A stretch of 64,000 bases of DNA. It comes from Halorubrum lipolyticum DSM 21995. GTDB taxonomy: Archaea > Halobacteriota > Halobacteria > Halobacteriales > Haloferacaceae. The position numbers were made by a program, and so were the translations under genes. Below the pieces are notes generated by a model, which saw nothing but the letters and a program-made list of their open reading frames with translations, made no database searches and had not been told where the DNA came from. Below, piece after piece: positions 35,846 through 44,431 of the stretch; positions within the stretch are counted from its first letter, which is position 1, and each line of letters starts with the position of its first letter. The stretch covers positions 1-64,000 of the forward strand of contig NZ_AOJG01000034.1 of assembly GCF_000337375.1 (NCBI RefSeq), written 5' to 3'.

Positions 35846-37762
35846 ATGACCGAATCAGCGACCGGGTCGGCGATAGACGCGTCCGGGCCGTCCGGAGTGG
35901 CGCACACGCTCCGCGAGATCGTCCGGTACATTCCGGACGGGACGACGATGCCGGAGGAGATGTGGCGGCCGCGCCACCGGAACATCCTGATCGCGATCGC
36001 GGTGCAGGTCCCGTTTCTGATCGCGCTGGGACTGTACAGCGGGACCGAGTCGATCACCGGCGCGGAGATCCCCGTGACGCCGATGTGGATGCTCGGCGGG
36101 TTCGGCGCCGTCATCCTCGGCACCGCGGCGCTAGCGAACGTGTCCCGGCTCGGTCGCCGCCAGCGGACGGTGCTCGCGGCGTTCAGCGCGATGACGGTGT
36201 CGATGGCGCTGGTGAAGTTCTCCGGCGGCTACATCGAGGCGCACCTCCACTTCTTCGTGTTCATCGCCGTCCTCGCCCTGTACGAGGACTGGCTGCCGTT
36301 CGCCGTCGGCATGCTGTACGTCGCGATCGGTCACGGCGCGTTCAGCCTCGTCGACTCCAGTCTCGTCTACAACCACCCGGCCGCGATCGCCAATCCGATC
36401 GTCTGGGGCGGGATCCACGCGGCGTTCATCACGGCGCTGGCGCTGGCGCTGATGGTCAACTGGTACTCCATCGAGAAGTCGCGCGAGGAGGCGCAGCGCC
36501 AGCTCGACCTCGTCGCCGAGCAGAAGGCCGAGATCCAGGACGTCGAGGAGGCGAAGGCGGAGGTCGAGCAGCGCCGCGAGGAGGTCGAGTGGCTGAACCA
36601 GCACCTCGAGACGACCGCCGACGACTACAGCGCGACGATGGACCGCGCGGCCGACGGCGACCTCACGGTCCGGTTGGACGCCGACAGCGAGAGCGAGGCG
36701 ATGGAACAGATCGGCGCCGCGTTCAACGAGATGATGGACGACATCGAGGCGACAATGCGGGACGTGCAGTCGTTCGCCGGCGAGGTGTCCGCGGGGAGCG
36801 AGAAGACGGTCGCGGGCGTGGACACGGCCGAGGCGCGCAGCGAGGACGTGAGCCGGTCGATCGCCGAGATCGCCGAGGGCGCCGACGACCAGCGCGAGAT
36901 GCTCGAACAGGTCTCCGGCGAGATGAACAACCTCTCGGCGACGATCGAGGAGGTCGCCTCCTCGACGGAGACCGTCGCGGACGCGGCCCAGGAGACCGCC
37001 TCGATCGCCGACGAGGGACAGGACACCGCGGGCGAGGCGATCGACAGCGTCCGGGAGTCGAAGGACGCGATCGGCGCGACGGCGGAGAAGGTCCGCGTCC
37101 TCGACGAGCGGATGGCGGACATCGGCGAGATCGTCGACCTCATCGGCGACATCGCCGAGCAGACGAACCTGCTCGCCCTCAACGCCAACATCGAGGCGGC
37201 ACGGGCCGGCAGCGGCGGCGGCGGGAGCGACGGGTTCGCGGTCGTCGCCGACGAGGTGAAACAGCTGGCCGAGGAGACCCAGGACGCGGCCGGGGAGATC
37301 GAGGAGCTCATCGCCGGCACGCAGGCGCAGACGCGGGCGGCGGTCGAGGAGGTCCGGACCGCCGAAGAGCACATGGAGGAGGGCGCCGACGCCGTCGGCG
37401 ACGCCGCCGACGCGTTCGCCGAAGTGGCGGCCAACGCGGGCGAGACCGACGACGGGATCCGCGAGATCAGCAAGGCGACCGACGATCAGGCCGCCAGCAC
37501 CGAGGAGACCGTGTCGATGGTCGAGGAGGTCGCGGGGATCAGCCGGTCGACCGCCGGCGAGGCGGACGAGGTCAGCGACGCGGCCGACGAGCAGCTCGCC
37601 GCGATGTCGCAGGCGACCGCCGAGGCGGGCTCGCTCGCTGAGCAGGCCGAGCGGCTCCGGGCGCTGCTCCGGAACTTCGAGGTCGGTGAGCGGTCGCCCG
37701 ACGACCCGTCGGCGGCGGGGGCGCGCAACGTCGCCGTGGGCGACGGCGGACGGGTGAACTGA
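35846..37762 (+). CDS. Methyl-accepting chemotaxis protein with polytopic membrane sensor
   Basis: The 638-residue transducer has an N-terminal module of about six membrane helices (residues about 45-215) rather than an extracellular ligand domain. One helix carries GGYIEAHLHFFVFIAVLALYEDW, a His-rich pattern I have seen in bacterial chemoreceptors and GGDEF proteins. A HAMP-like linker (MDRAADGDLTVRLDADSESE) follows, then a long coiled coil with methylation-type Glu/Gln pairs and the signalling hairpin LIGDIAEQTNLLALNANIEAARAG...FAVVADEVKQLAEET. The inserted Gly/Ser loop just after AARAG is usual in haloarchaeal Htr proteins. The signal sensed is unknown. Confidence 0.9.
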   Translation: MTESATGSAIDASGPSGVAHTLREIVRYIPDGTTMPEEMWRPRHRNILIAIAVQVPFLIALGLYSGTESITGAEIPVTPMWMLGGFGAVILGTAALANVSRLGRRQRTVLAAFSAMTVSMALVKFSGGYIEAHLHFFVFIAVLALYEDWLPFAVGMLYVAIGHGAFSLVDSSLVYNHPAAIANPIVWGGIHAAFITALALALMVNWYSIEKSREEAQRQLDLVAEQKAEIQDVEEAKAEVEQRREEVEWLNQHLETTADDYSATMDRAADGDLTVRLDADSESEAMEQIGAAFNEMMDDIEATMRDVQSFAGEVSAGSEKTVAGVDTAEARSEDVSRSIAEIAEGADDQREMLEQVSGEMNNLSATIEEVASSTETVADAAQETASIADEGQDTAGEAIDSVRESKDAIGATAEKVRVLDERMADIGEIVDLIGDIAEQTNLLALNANIEAARAGSGGGGSDGFAVVADEVKQLAEETQDAAGEIEELIAGTQAQTRAAVEEVRTAEEHMEEGADAVGDAADAFAEVAANAGETDDGIREISKATDDQAASTEETVSMVEEVAGISRSTAGEADEVSDAADEQLAAMSQATAEAGSLAEQAERLRALLRNFEVGERSPDDPSAAGARNVAVGDGGRVN

Positions 37763-37792
37763 CGGACGACCGCGAACCGACCGCGTTTCTTT

Positions 37793-38215
37793 TTAAATAG
37801 CGACGACGGCTTCGAACACCGAGAGCGCGCGCTTCACCTGCGCGCCGTCCTCGACGAACACGAGCGTCCGCGGCGGTCGGACCGCCTTCGGCCTGACGCG
37901 GAGCCCCGCGTCGCCGGCGGCGTCCGCGGCGATCTCGGGGCGGTCTGGCGCGTCGTCCGTCCCGTCCCACCCCGACTCGGCGACGAACTCGAGCCGGAGC
38001 CGGTCCGGCTGGACGAAGGCCTCGGCGACGGGGTCGTCTCCGTTTCCGTGGCCGCCGCGGACCACCCGATACGCGAGCGCGCCGTCCGGGGTCGGCTCGA
38101 CGTCGGGGTCGGCGTCGGTCAGCGCGAGGTCTCGCAGGCGCCCCTCGTCGCCGGTGATCTCGGAGGCGAGGAGCTGGCCGATCCGAAGCCCGTCGGTCAG
38201 GCGCTCGGCGACCAT
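37793..38215 (-). CDS. Conserved-looking haloarchaeal protein, unknown
   Basis: A 140-residue soluble alpha/beta protein beginning VAERLTDGLRIGQLLASEI and ending in the strand-helix pair TLVFVEDGAQVKRALSVFEAVVAI. Its ATG shares one base with the stop of the DUF2240 gene upstream (TGATG), so translation is coupled. I do not recognise the family; the pairing with DUF2240 suggests a nucleic-acid-related role. Confidence 0.65.
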   Translation of the reverse strand: MVAERLTDGLRIGQLLASEITGDEGRLRDLALTDADPDVEPTPDGALAYRVVRGGHGNGDDPVAEAFVQPDRLRLEFVAESGWDGTDDAPDRPEIAADAAGDAGLRVRPKAVRPPRTLVFVEDGAQVKRALSVFEAVVAI

Positions 38216-38724
38216 CACTCGGCCTCCGCGGCGCCGGTCGCCGCGTCGTCCCCGCCTCCCTCACCGGTCGCGTCGCCGGCGGCGGCCAGCTTCTCGCGAA
38301 CGTCGGCGGCGAGGTGGTCGACGGCGGCGCCGTGCTCCTTCGCGACGAGGACCGCGGCCGCCTCGATGCTGATAGCGAGCGCGCGCTGGCGCTCGTTGAT
38401 CGCGGCGACGGCGCGCTGCTTCTCGACGCCGGCGGCGACGATCGCGTCGAGCGCGGTCTCGAAGGTGGACTGCTCGCGGAGGATCGAGTCGTCGGGGACG
38501 AACCCCTCGGGGACGGTCACGTCTGCCGGGTCGAACCGGGCGACGAGGTCGCCGTCCTCCTCGGCCACCAGTCCGCGGCCGACCGCGACGTCGACGAGCC
38601 GCTTCGCCTGATCGGGGGAGAACCAGTCCCGATCGAGCGACAGCGCGACGACGAACTCCCCCTCGCCCAACCGCTCCGTCGCCCGCTGTTTGAAGGGCAC
38701 GGCGACGGCGACCTCGAGGCTCAT
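38215..38724 (-). CDS. DUF2240 family protein
   Basis: The 169-residue protein resembles archaeal DUF2240: start SLEVAVAVPFKQRATERLGEGEFVVALSLDRDWFSPDQAKRLVDVAVGRGLV (a winged-helix-like region), then the strand VARFDPADVTVPEGFVPDD, and a helical C-terminus with an acidic Ala/Gly tail. Role unknown, DNA binding possible. The start at 38724 is the family start; the upstream 64 codons overlap the divergent AKR promoter. Confidence 0.78.
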   Translation of the reverse strand: MSLEVAVAVPFKQRATERLGEGEFVVALSLDRDWFSPDQAKRLVDVAVGRGLVAEEDGDLVARFDPADVTVPEGFVPDDSILREQSTFETALDAIVAAGVEKQRAVAAINERQRALAISIEAAAVLVAKEHGAAVDHLAADVREKLAAAGDATGEGGGDDAATGAAEAE

Positions 38725-38845
38725 GTGCGAATCGGGGGGCGTCGACGGCGGTAAACCTACCGGACCGCGAGTCGCCCCCCGTGACCGTCTCGACTTCGGC
38801 TCGCGGCCGGCAACCGTTATGCCGCGCCGGCGTGATGGCGTACGC

Positions 38846-39730
38846 ATGGAGACCCGCCCGCTCGGCGACACCGGCCACGACAGCACCGTCGCGACGTTCG
38901 GCGCGATCGCGCTCAACTGGCTCGAACAGGAGGGAGCGAACCAGCTGGTCGAACACGTCCTCGACTACGGCGTCAACCACTTCGACGTGGCGCCGGAGTA
39001 CGGCGACGCGGAGCTGAAGCTCGGTCCGAAGCTCCGCCAGCACCGCGAGGAGATCTTCCTCGGCTGTAAGACGCAGGAGCGGACCTACGAGGGCGCGTGG
39101 CGCAAGCTCGACCGATCGCTGAATCGCCTCGGCGTCGACACAATCGACCTGTATCAGGTCCACGGGCTCGAGTACGAGGAGGAGTTGGACGCGATCACGG
39201 ACGACGACGGCGCGCTCGCGGCCTTCCGCGAGGCCAAAGAGGAGGGGCTGATCGACCACGTCGGCCTGACGAGCCACGGCGACCCGGGCCTCATCCTCGA
39301 CGCGCTCGACCGCATCGACGACCTCGAGTCGGTGATGTTCCCGCTGAACCCCGTCGTCGCCGGCAAGGACGACGACGAGTACGACTACGAGGCGGTCCTC
39401 GCTCGCGCCGACGAGCGGAACGTCGGCACGCTGGGGATCAAGGCGTTCGCCGGCGGCACGTGGCCGCCGACCGACGAGCTCCCAGAGGCGGACCGGCCGT
39501 TCGCGAACTGGTATCGGCCGGTCACCGCGCCAGACGAGATCAGCGAGCGGTTCGACTTCGCCGCCGCACAGGGGCTCACCAGCGTCGTCAGCGCCGGCGA
39601 CCCGAAGCTCGTCACCATGATCCTCGAGGCCGCCGCCGACTACGACGGGATGGACGAGGCCGCCCAGCGGTCGCTGATCGAACGGGTGCGCCACGACGAC
39701 AGCCCGGTTCCCGAACAGCTCCATCACTGA
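38846..39730 (+). CDS. Aldo/keto reductase (short form)
   Basis: A 294-residue AKR with NHFDVAPEYGDAELKLGP (catalytic Asp and Tyr), EEIFLGCKTQER (Lys) and DLYQVHGL (His). The barrel is shorter than that of the reductase at 26.4-27.4 kb and the two are different subfamilies. Substrate unknown. It ends nine bases before the methyltransferase gene and is probably cotranscribed with it. Confidence 0.88.
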   Translation: METRPLGDTGHDSTVATFGAIALNWLEQEGANQLVEHVLDYGVNHFDVAPEYGDAELKLGPKLRQHREEIFLGCKTQERTYEGAWRKLDRSLNRLGVDTIDLYQVHGLEYEEELDAITDDDGALAAFREAKEEGLIDHVGLTSHGDPGLILDALDRIDDLESVMFPLNPVVAGKDDDEYDYEAVLARADERNVGTLGIKAFAGGTWPPTDELPEADRPFANWYRPVTAPDEISERFDFAAAQGLTSVVSAGDPKLVTMILEAAADYDGMDEAAQRSLIERVRHDDSPVPEQLHH

Positions 39731-39739
39731 GCGAGACCC

Positions 39740-40507
39740 ATGGACGTTCCGCGCACGGTCGCGACCGCGCTCGCCGATCGGCCGGTCGCCGGGAAGCGCT
39801 GTCTGGAGGCCGGGGCGGGCGCCGGGAACGCGACCGCCGGACTGCTCGCGAACGGCGCCGCCCGGGTGTACGCCGTGACGAACGACCGGGACCACGCGCG
39901 GACGACGCGCCGGCGCGTCGGTGACGAGGGCAACAGGAGTAGCGACGGCGACGGAAACGACGAGGGCGGCGACGACCACGCCGACCGACTGGCGGTGCTG
40001 GAGGCGGACCTCCGGGCAGTCCCGCTGCCCGACGACGCCGTCGACGTGATCACCGCGCACGGGCTCTGTAACGTCCTCGATCCCGCGTCGCTGTCGGCGG
40101 TCGCCGAGGAGCTCTCGCGGGTCGCCGCCCCCGGCGCGCACCTCGTCGTCGACGACTACGACCCGGTGCCCGACGGCGCCGCGATCGGGGAGCTGTTCGC
40201 CGTCGAGAACGCCGCGTCGGAGCTGAGCCGCGGCCGCCCGGCGCTCACCTTCTACCCGGCGGCGTTCCTGCGGCGGTTCTTCGCGGGCCACGGCTGGGAG
40301 TTCGAGCGGGAGCGGACGCTGTTAGAGCCGGTGCCATGGACCGAGAGCCACGTCGCCGCACACGCCGACCAGGCGGTCGACGCGGCCAAGGAGGGCCCCG
40401 GTGAAACGGGCGACGCGCTGGCGGCGGCCGCCCGCCGGCTCGAGAGCGAGATCGGGTCGGAATCGGTCGGCCGGATGTACGGGCTCGCGTTCCGGCTGCC
40501 GGACTGA
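39740..40507 (+). CDS. Class I SAM-dependent methyltransferase
   Basis: The 255-residue enzyme shows SAM motif I KRCLEAGAGAGNATAGLLANGAARVYAVTND at the very N-terminus, an Asp/Gly/Asn-rich insertion (residues about 63-80), the post-I motif LEADLRAVPLPDDAVDVITAHGL, and a C-terminal region VEELSRVAAPGAHLVVDDYDPVPDG. Substrate unknown; cotranscription with the AKR is likely. Confidence 0.85.
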   Translation: MDVPRTVATALADRPVAGKRCLEAGAGAGNATAGLLANGAARVYAVTNDRDHARTTRRRVGDEGNRSSDGDGNDEGGDDHADRLAVLEADLRAVPLPDDAVDVITAHGLCNVLDPASLSAVAEELSRVAAPGAHLVVDDYDPVPDGAAIGELFAVENAASELSRGRPALTFYPAAFLRRFFAGHGWEFERERTLLEPVPWTESHVAAHADQAVDAAKEGPGETGDALAAAARRLESEIGSESVGRMYGLAFRLPD

Positions 40508-40595
40508 CGGTCTCGAAAAAGGCGGCGCTGGTGAAACCGGCCGGCGCCGAGAGCGGCCCCGCCCGGAACGCAGAGCGTGTCGTCAGCGGAGGGAG

Positions 40596-40778
40596 TCACG
40601 CCGAGCCAGTTTGCCAGCCGATGAATCTCTCGAATCCGTACGTGAATCCGAGGAAGACGACGACGAACACGAACCACCGGAAGACGTCGAACGTGCCCGT
40701 GAAGGCGAGGACGTTGAAGATGTACGATAGCGACGCTCCGACGAACGCGGCGACGTAGAGGTTGCGCCGGGTGTTCAT
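40596..40778 (-). CDS. Small two-helix membrane protein, unknown
   Basis: A 60-residue protein with helices LYVAAFVGASLSYIFNVLAFTG and FRWFVFVVVFLGFTYGFERF. A TATA-like CTAATT lies about 27 bases before the start, supporting a leaderless gene. Unlike most neighbours it is not acidic. Confidence 0.65.
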   Translation of the reverse strand: MNTRRNLYVAAFVGASLSYIFNVLAFTGTFDVFRWFVFVVVFLGFTYGFERFIGWQTGSA

Positions 40779-40866
40779 GACGAACGGTCGACAGCGCGTG
40801 AATTAGTTCTTTGCCCGGCCGCGCCGTCCCAGAGGCATCCGATCGAGGTCCGCCGCCGTCGGTCGC

Positions 40867-42339
40867 TCAGTCGTCGTCGGTCGCGGGCGCGTCGCCGGCC
40901 GTCGTCGATGCGGGCGCCACGGCCGCGTCGGTCGGCGTCGCGTTCAGCGAGTAGCCGGTCGCGGCCATGACGAACAGCACGAGCGGCGACAGGAACGCGA
41001 ACAGGTAGTACGGCGCGTACTCCAGCGTCGGGACCCCGGTGACGCCCGCCATGTAGACGGCGCCCGCGTGCCACGGGAACAGCGCGCCGGTCGGGGTCCC
41101 GGCGGCCTCGACCGCGCGGGAGAGCTGGTCGGTGTCCATCCCGAACTCCTCGTAGGTGTTCCGGAGCGTGACGCTCGGGAGGACGATGCTCATGTACTGC
41201 TGGGCGGTGAGCGCGTTGATGGCGATCGCCGAGACGCCGGTCCCGGCGACGAGCGCGCCAGGGCTCTTCACGGACGAAGTGAACGCGTGCGCGATCACCG
41301 CGAGGACCCCCGTACGCTCCAGAATCCCTCCGAGCGCGAGCGCGGCGACGACGACCGTGATCGTCCACGCGGAGCCGGTGAGCCCGCCCGTAGCGAGCAG
41401 TTCGTTCACCAGGTCGGAGCCCGACTCCGGCGCGGTGCCGTACATGAACGTCTCCCACGCGGCAACGAAGCCCGCGCCCTGCACGAGGAGCGTCGTGAGG
41501 ACGCCGGCGAACACGCCGGCGACGAGGGTCGGGAGCGCGGCGTAGCCGCGCAGTGCCAGCCCGAAGGTGACGACGAGCGGAATAAAGGCGAGCAGCGTGA
41601 TCGCGTACGTCTCGGTCAGGCCGCCCTGGATCTCCGCGATCCGGCCCGCCGGGATCTCGCCGCTCGCGCGGAGCCCGAGCGCGAGGAAGCCGAACACCGC
41701 GATCCCGAAGGCGATCGCGGTGCCGGTCCGCATCCGGCGGATGTGCGCGTACAGGTCGGTGTTGGTGACCCCGGCCGCGAGGTTCGTGGTGTCGGAGAGC
41801 GGCGACTGCTTGTCGCCCGCGTACGCGCCGGAGAGGACGGCCCCGACCGTCATCGGGGCGGGAACGCCGAGCCCCGCGCCGATGCCGACGAAGGCCACGC
41901 CGAGCGTTCCGACGGTGGTCCACGACGAGCCGATCGCGAACGCGACGACGGCGGCGACGACCGCGGCCGCCGGCAGGAACGTCGTCGGCGAGAGGATCTC
42001 CAGCCCGTAGTACATCAGCCCGGGGATCGTGCCGGCGCTGACCCACGTCGCGATCAGCCCGTAGATGGTGAAGATGATTAAAAGCGCCTGCAGCCCCATC
42101 ACGAGCCCGTTGGCGATGCCGTCGAACAGCTCCTCCCAGTCGTAGCCGAGCCAGAGGCCGAAGCCGCCGACGAAGGCGATACCCCAGAGGAGCGGCGGGT
42201 GCGGGTCTAAGCCGAGGACGGCCGAGCCGATACCGAGGAACGCCACGACGGCGAGGACCGGGACCAGCGCCGCCGCCAGCGTCGGGCGACGGTCCGGGTC
42301 GAGGTCCTCGTACGTCGTGGGCGTGAACGAGCGTGCCAT
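40867..42339 (-). CDS. nhaC: NhaC-family Na+/H+ antiporter
   Basis: The 490-residue transporter has about twelve membrane helices. NhaC features are LFDGIANGLVMGLQALLIIFTIYGLIATWVSAGTIP, GSSWTTVGTLGVAFVGIGAGLGVP, SGAYAGDKQSPLSDTTNLAAGVT with the conserved Asp-Lys-Ser-Pro motif, and INALTAQQYMSIVLPS. It exports Na+ against H+, of evident use in brine. A TATA box at 42363-42371 sets ATG 42339 as a leaderless start; the 23 upstream in-frame residues contain that box. Confidence 0.93.
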   Translation of the reverse strand: MARSFTPTTYEDLDPDRRPTLAAALVPVLAVVAFLGIGSAVLGLDPHPPLLWGIAFVGGFGLWLGYDWEELFDGIANGLVMGLQALLIIFTIYGLIATWVSAGTIPGLMYYGLEILSPTTFLPAAAVVAAVVAFAIGSSWTTVGTLGVAFVGIGAGLGVPAPMTVGAVLSGAYAGDKQSPLSDTTNLAAGVTNTDLYAHIRRMRTGTAIAFGIAVFGFLALGLRASGEIPAGRIAEIQGGLTETYAITLLAFIPLVVTFGLALRGYAALPTLVAGVFAGVLTTLLVQGAGFVAAWETFMYGTAPESGSDLVNELLATGGLTGSAWTITVVVAALALGGILERTGVLAVIAHAFTSSVKSPGALVAGTGVSAIAINALTAQQYMSIVLPSVTLRNTYEEFGMDTDQLSRAVEAAGTPTGALFPWHAGAVYMAGVTGVPTLEYAPYYLFAFLSPLVLFVMAATGYSLNATPTDAAVAPASTTAGDAPATDDD

Positions 42340-42362
42340 GACCACGTGTATTCCCTTGAAGC

Positions 42363-42371
42363 ATAAATATA
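42363..42371 (-). promoter_or_regulatory. TATA box for nhaC
   Basis: TATATTTAT on the minus strand, 28 bases before the start at 42339. The gap 42340-42541 otherwise holds only the NOG1 promoter (TTATAC near 42511). Confidence 0.65.
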
Positions 42372-42541
42372 GCTCGAAATATGCACGAGAAAGATAACGA
42401 TCGTTCATCGGCGTCCGCGGCCGACGGGGTCGTCGGGCGTCGTTCGTCGTCGGCGACCGGCGCCTCCGACCGTGTGCCGCCGTGTCGCGGGGGTCACCGA
42501 ACGGACGGTCTTATACGGGTCGGCGGCCAAGTCGGGGCAAC

Positions 42542-43528
42542 ATGATATTTGAGGGCCTCCCGACGACTCCCCGCTCGGAGGAGCTCGTCGACAAGGCGTT
42601 CTCGCGGGCGGCGCGCGCGGGGCGCGCCAAACACGGACACGAGGCGCAGGAGTCGATGCTGCGGACCGCCGGCAACGTGCTCTCGGACAACCTGGAGAAC
42701 GTCGTCGTCTCGTGGCCCGACTTCGGCTTCGACGTTGAGCCGTTCTACTACGAGCTCGCGGACGCCATCGTCGACGTCGACCGCCTCCGGCAGGCGCTCT
42801 CGCAGGTGATGTGGGCCAGCCGCCAGATCGAGGACCTCCGCGACGAGTACACGACGAAGGTCCGGAACTCGGACGTGGACACCGCGCGGAAACACCGCAA
42901 GCAGGCGTTCGCGCGCATGGCCGACGTGATGGACCAGATCGAAGACGACCTGCGGTACATCGGCGACTCGCGCGACCAGCTGAAGGTGCTCCCGGACGTG
43001 AAACCCGACGAGCCCGCCATCGTGATCGCCGGCTACCCCAACGTCGGCAAGTCGTCGTTCGTCAACCGGGTCACCCGCGCCTCGAACCAGATCGCGGAGT
43101 ACCCGTTCACCACGAAGGGCGTCCAGATCGGCCACTTCGAGCGCGACCGCGTCCGGTACCAGATCGTCGACACGCCCGGCCTGCTCGACCGACCCGCAGA
43201 CGAGCGCAACGACATCGAGCGGCAGGCGGTCAGCGCCCTCGAACACCTCGCGGACGTGGTCGTGTTCGTGCTCGACCCCTCCGGCGACTGCGGCTACCCC
43301 CTCGACGTGCAGCTCGAGCTCCGCGAGGAGGTCCGCGAGCTGTTCGGCGAGGCCGTCCCGTTCCTCACCGTGGCGAACAAACACGACCGCTTCGAGGCGG
43401 TCAAGGCGGAGTCCGTCGACGCGACGATGAGCGTCACCGAGGACGAGAACGTCGAGGACGTGCTCGACATGGCCGTCGAGGCGGCCGCGTTCGAACCCGA
43501 CCTCCCGACGCGCGACGGCGGCGAGTGA
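42542..43528 (+). CDS. NOG1-type GTP-binding protein
   Basis: The 328-residue GTPase has an N-terminal helical NOG1 domain (residues about 1-155: MIFEGLPTTPRSEELVDKAFSRAAR, FYYELADAIVDVDRLRQALSQV) and a TrmE-Era-class G domain with G1 GYPNVGKSS (164-172), G2 TTKGVQIG, G3 DTPG and G4 ANKHD. NOG1/Nog1p acts in large-subunit ribosome assembly in eukaryotes; the archaeal version is taken to do the same. Confidence 0.92.
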   Translation: MIFEGLPTTPRSEELVDKAFSRAARAGRAKHGHEAQESMLRTAGNVLSDNLENVVVSWPDFGFDVEPFYYELADAIVDVDRLRQALSQVMWASRQIEDLRDEYTTKVRNSDVDTARKHRKQAFARMADVMDQIEDDLRYIGDSRDQLKVLPDVKPDEPAIVIAGYPNVGKSSFVNRVTRASNQIAEYPFTTKGVQIGHFERDRVRYQIVDTPGLLDRPADERNDIERQAVSALEHLADVVVFVLDPSGDCGYPLDVQLELREEVRELFGEAVPFLTVANKHDRFEAVKAESVDATMSVTEDENVEDVLDMAVEAAAFEPDLPTRDGGE

Positions 43529-43532
43529 GCGG

Positions 43533-43546
43533 TCGCTTATAAGCGA
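43533..43546. repeat. Palindrome TCGCTTATAAGCGA between convergent genes
   Basis: A perfect 14-bp palindrome just after the NOG1 stop, followed by TATTTATAAACGGCGAGCGCCGC. It belongs to the TCGYTTATAARCGA family also present at 51321-51334 and, in degenerate form, at 56.07-56.45 kb. Confidence 0.6.
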
Positions 43547-43577
43547 TTCGTGGCTATTTATAAACGGCGAGCGCCGC

Positions 43578-44339
43578 TCAGACCTGTTCGGCGGCGTAGA
43601 CGACGTTGACGCTGACCTGCACGCTCACGTCACCGGTCTCGACGCCGGTGGCGGCGCCCGCGTCCGCGCCGTCGCTCTCGGCGGCCATGGCCGCGTCCGA
43701 CACGCGGTACGGCGTCACGCCCGCGTTGGCGGTGGAGACGCTGTAGGCGCCGGCCAGCTCCAGCCCGCTGGAATTCGCGAGCACGGTCGCGTCGTCCTCG
43801 GCGTTCGCCATCGCGTTCTCGATGGCGATCTCGCGGACCTCGCGCTCGCGCTCCTCGCTCAGTCCGAACTCGATCCGCTGGACCTCGTCGGCGCCGGCGT
43901 CGACCGCGACGTCGATGACCTCGCCGACCGCGTCCACGTCGTCGAACGAGATCGCGTAGCGGTGAACGCCTTGGTACTCCGTCCGCTCGGGGTCGTCGCG
44001 CGTCTCGTAGGACTCCCGCACGTCGTACTGTTCGGTCCGGATGTCGTCCTCGTCGAGCCCCCACTCGGTGAGCGCGGCTTCGAGGTCGTCGCCGCCGGCG
44101 GCGAGCTCGTCGCGGACGGCCGCGGAGTCGTTGCCGGTGGCGGTCACCGCGACGCTGATGGTCGCGCGGTCCGGCTCGGCCGTGGCTTCGCCCTCCGCAG
44201 TCACCTCGATGTTCCTGTCGAGCGCCGACTCGTCGCCCGCGTCGACGCCGGTGCTTCCGGTCGAGCCCGCGAGCCCGGAACAGCCCGCGAGCCCGACGAG
44301 CAGCGCGACGCCGACGGCGGTTACCAGTTTCCTGTTCAT
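43578..44339 (-). CDS. SIMPL-domain lipoprotein (DUF541)
   Basis: The 253-residue precursor has a lipoprotein signal (MNRKLVTAVGVALLVGLAGC, Cys20 as anchor) and a SIMPL/DUF541 domain: IEVTAEGEATAEPDRATISVAVTATG, the repeated-sign strand YAISFDDVDAVGEVIDVAVDAGADEVQRIEFGLS, and REIAIENAMANAEDDATVLANSSGLEL. Proteins of this family sit at the outer face of the membrane; their job is not well known. TATA-like TTATTT lies about 28 bases upstream. Confidence 0.88.
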   Translation of the reverse strand: MNRKLVTAVGVALLVGLAGCSGLAGSTGSTGVDAGDESALDRNIEVTAEGEATAEPDRATISVAVTATGNDSAAVRDELAAGGDDLEAALTEWGLDEDDIRTEQYDVRESYETRDDPERTEYQGVHRYAISFDDVDAVGEVIDVAVDAGADEVQRIEFGLSEEREREVREIAIENAMANAEDDATVLANSSGLELAGAYSVSTANAGVTPYRVSDAAMAAESDGADAGAATGVETGDVSVQVSVNVVYAAEQV

Positions 44340-44431
44340 ACCCGCCCCGTCGACCGGAACCGTCAAATAAGTCGCCGAAAGGACAAAGAGCCGTTTGCGC
44401 TATCGGACGCCGGCGAACCCGATCGCGGCGG

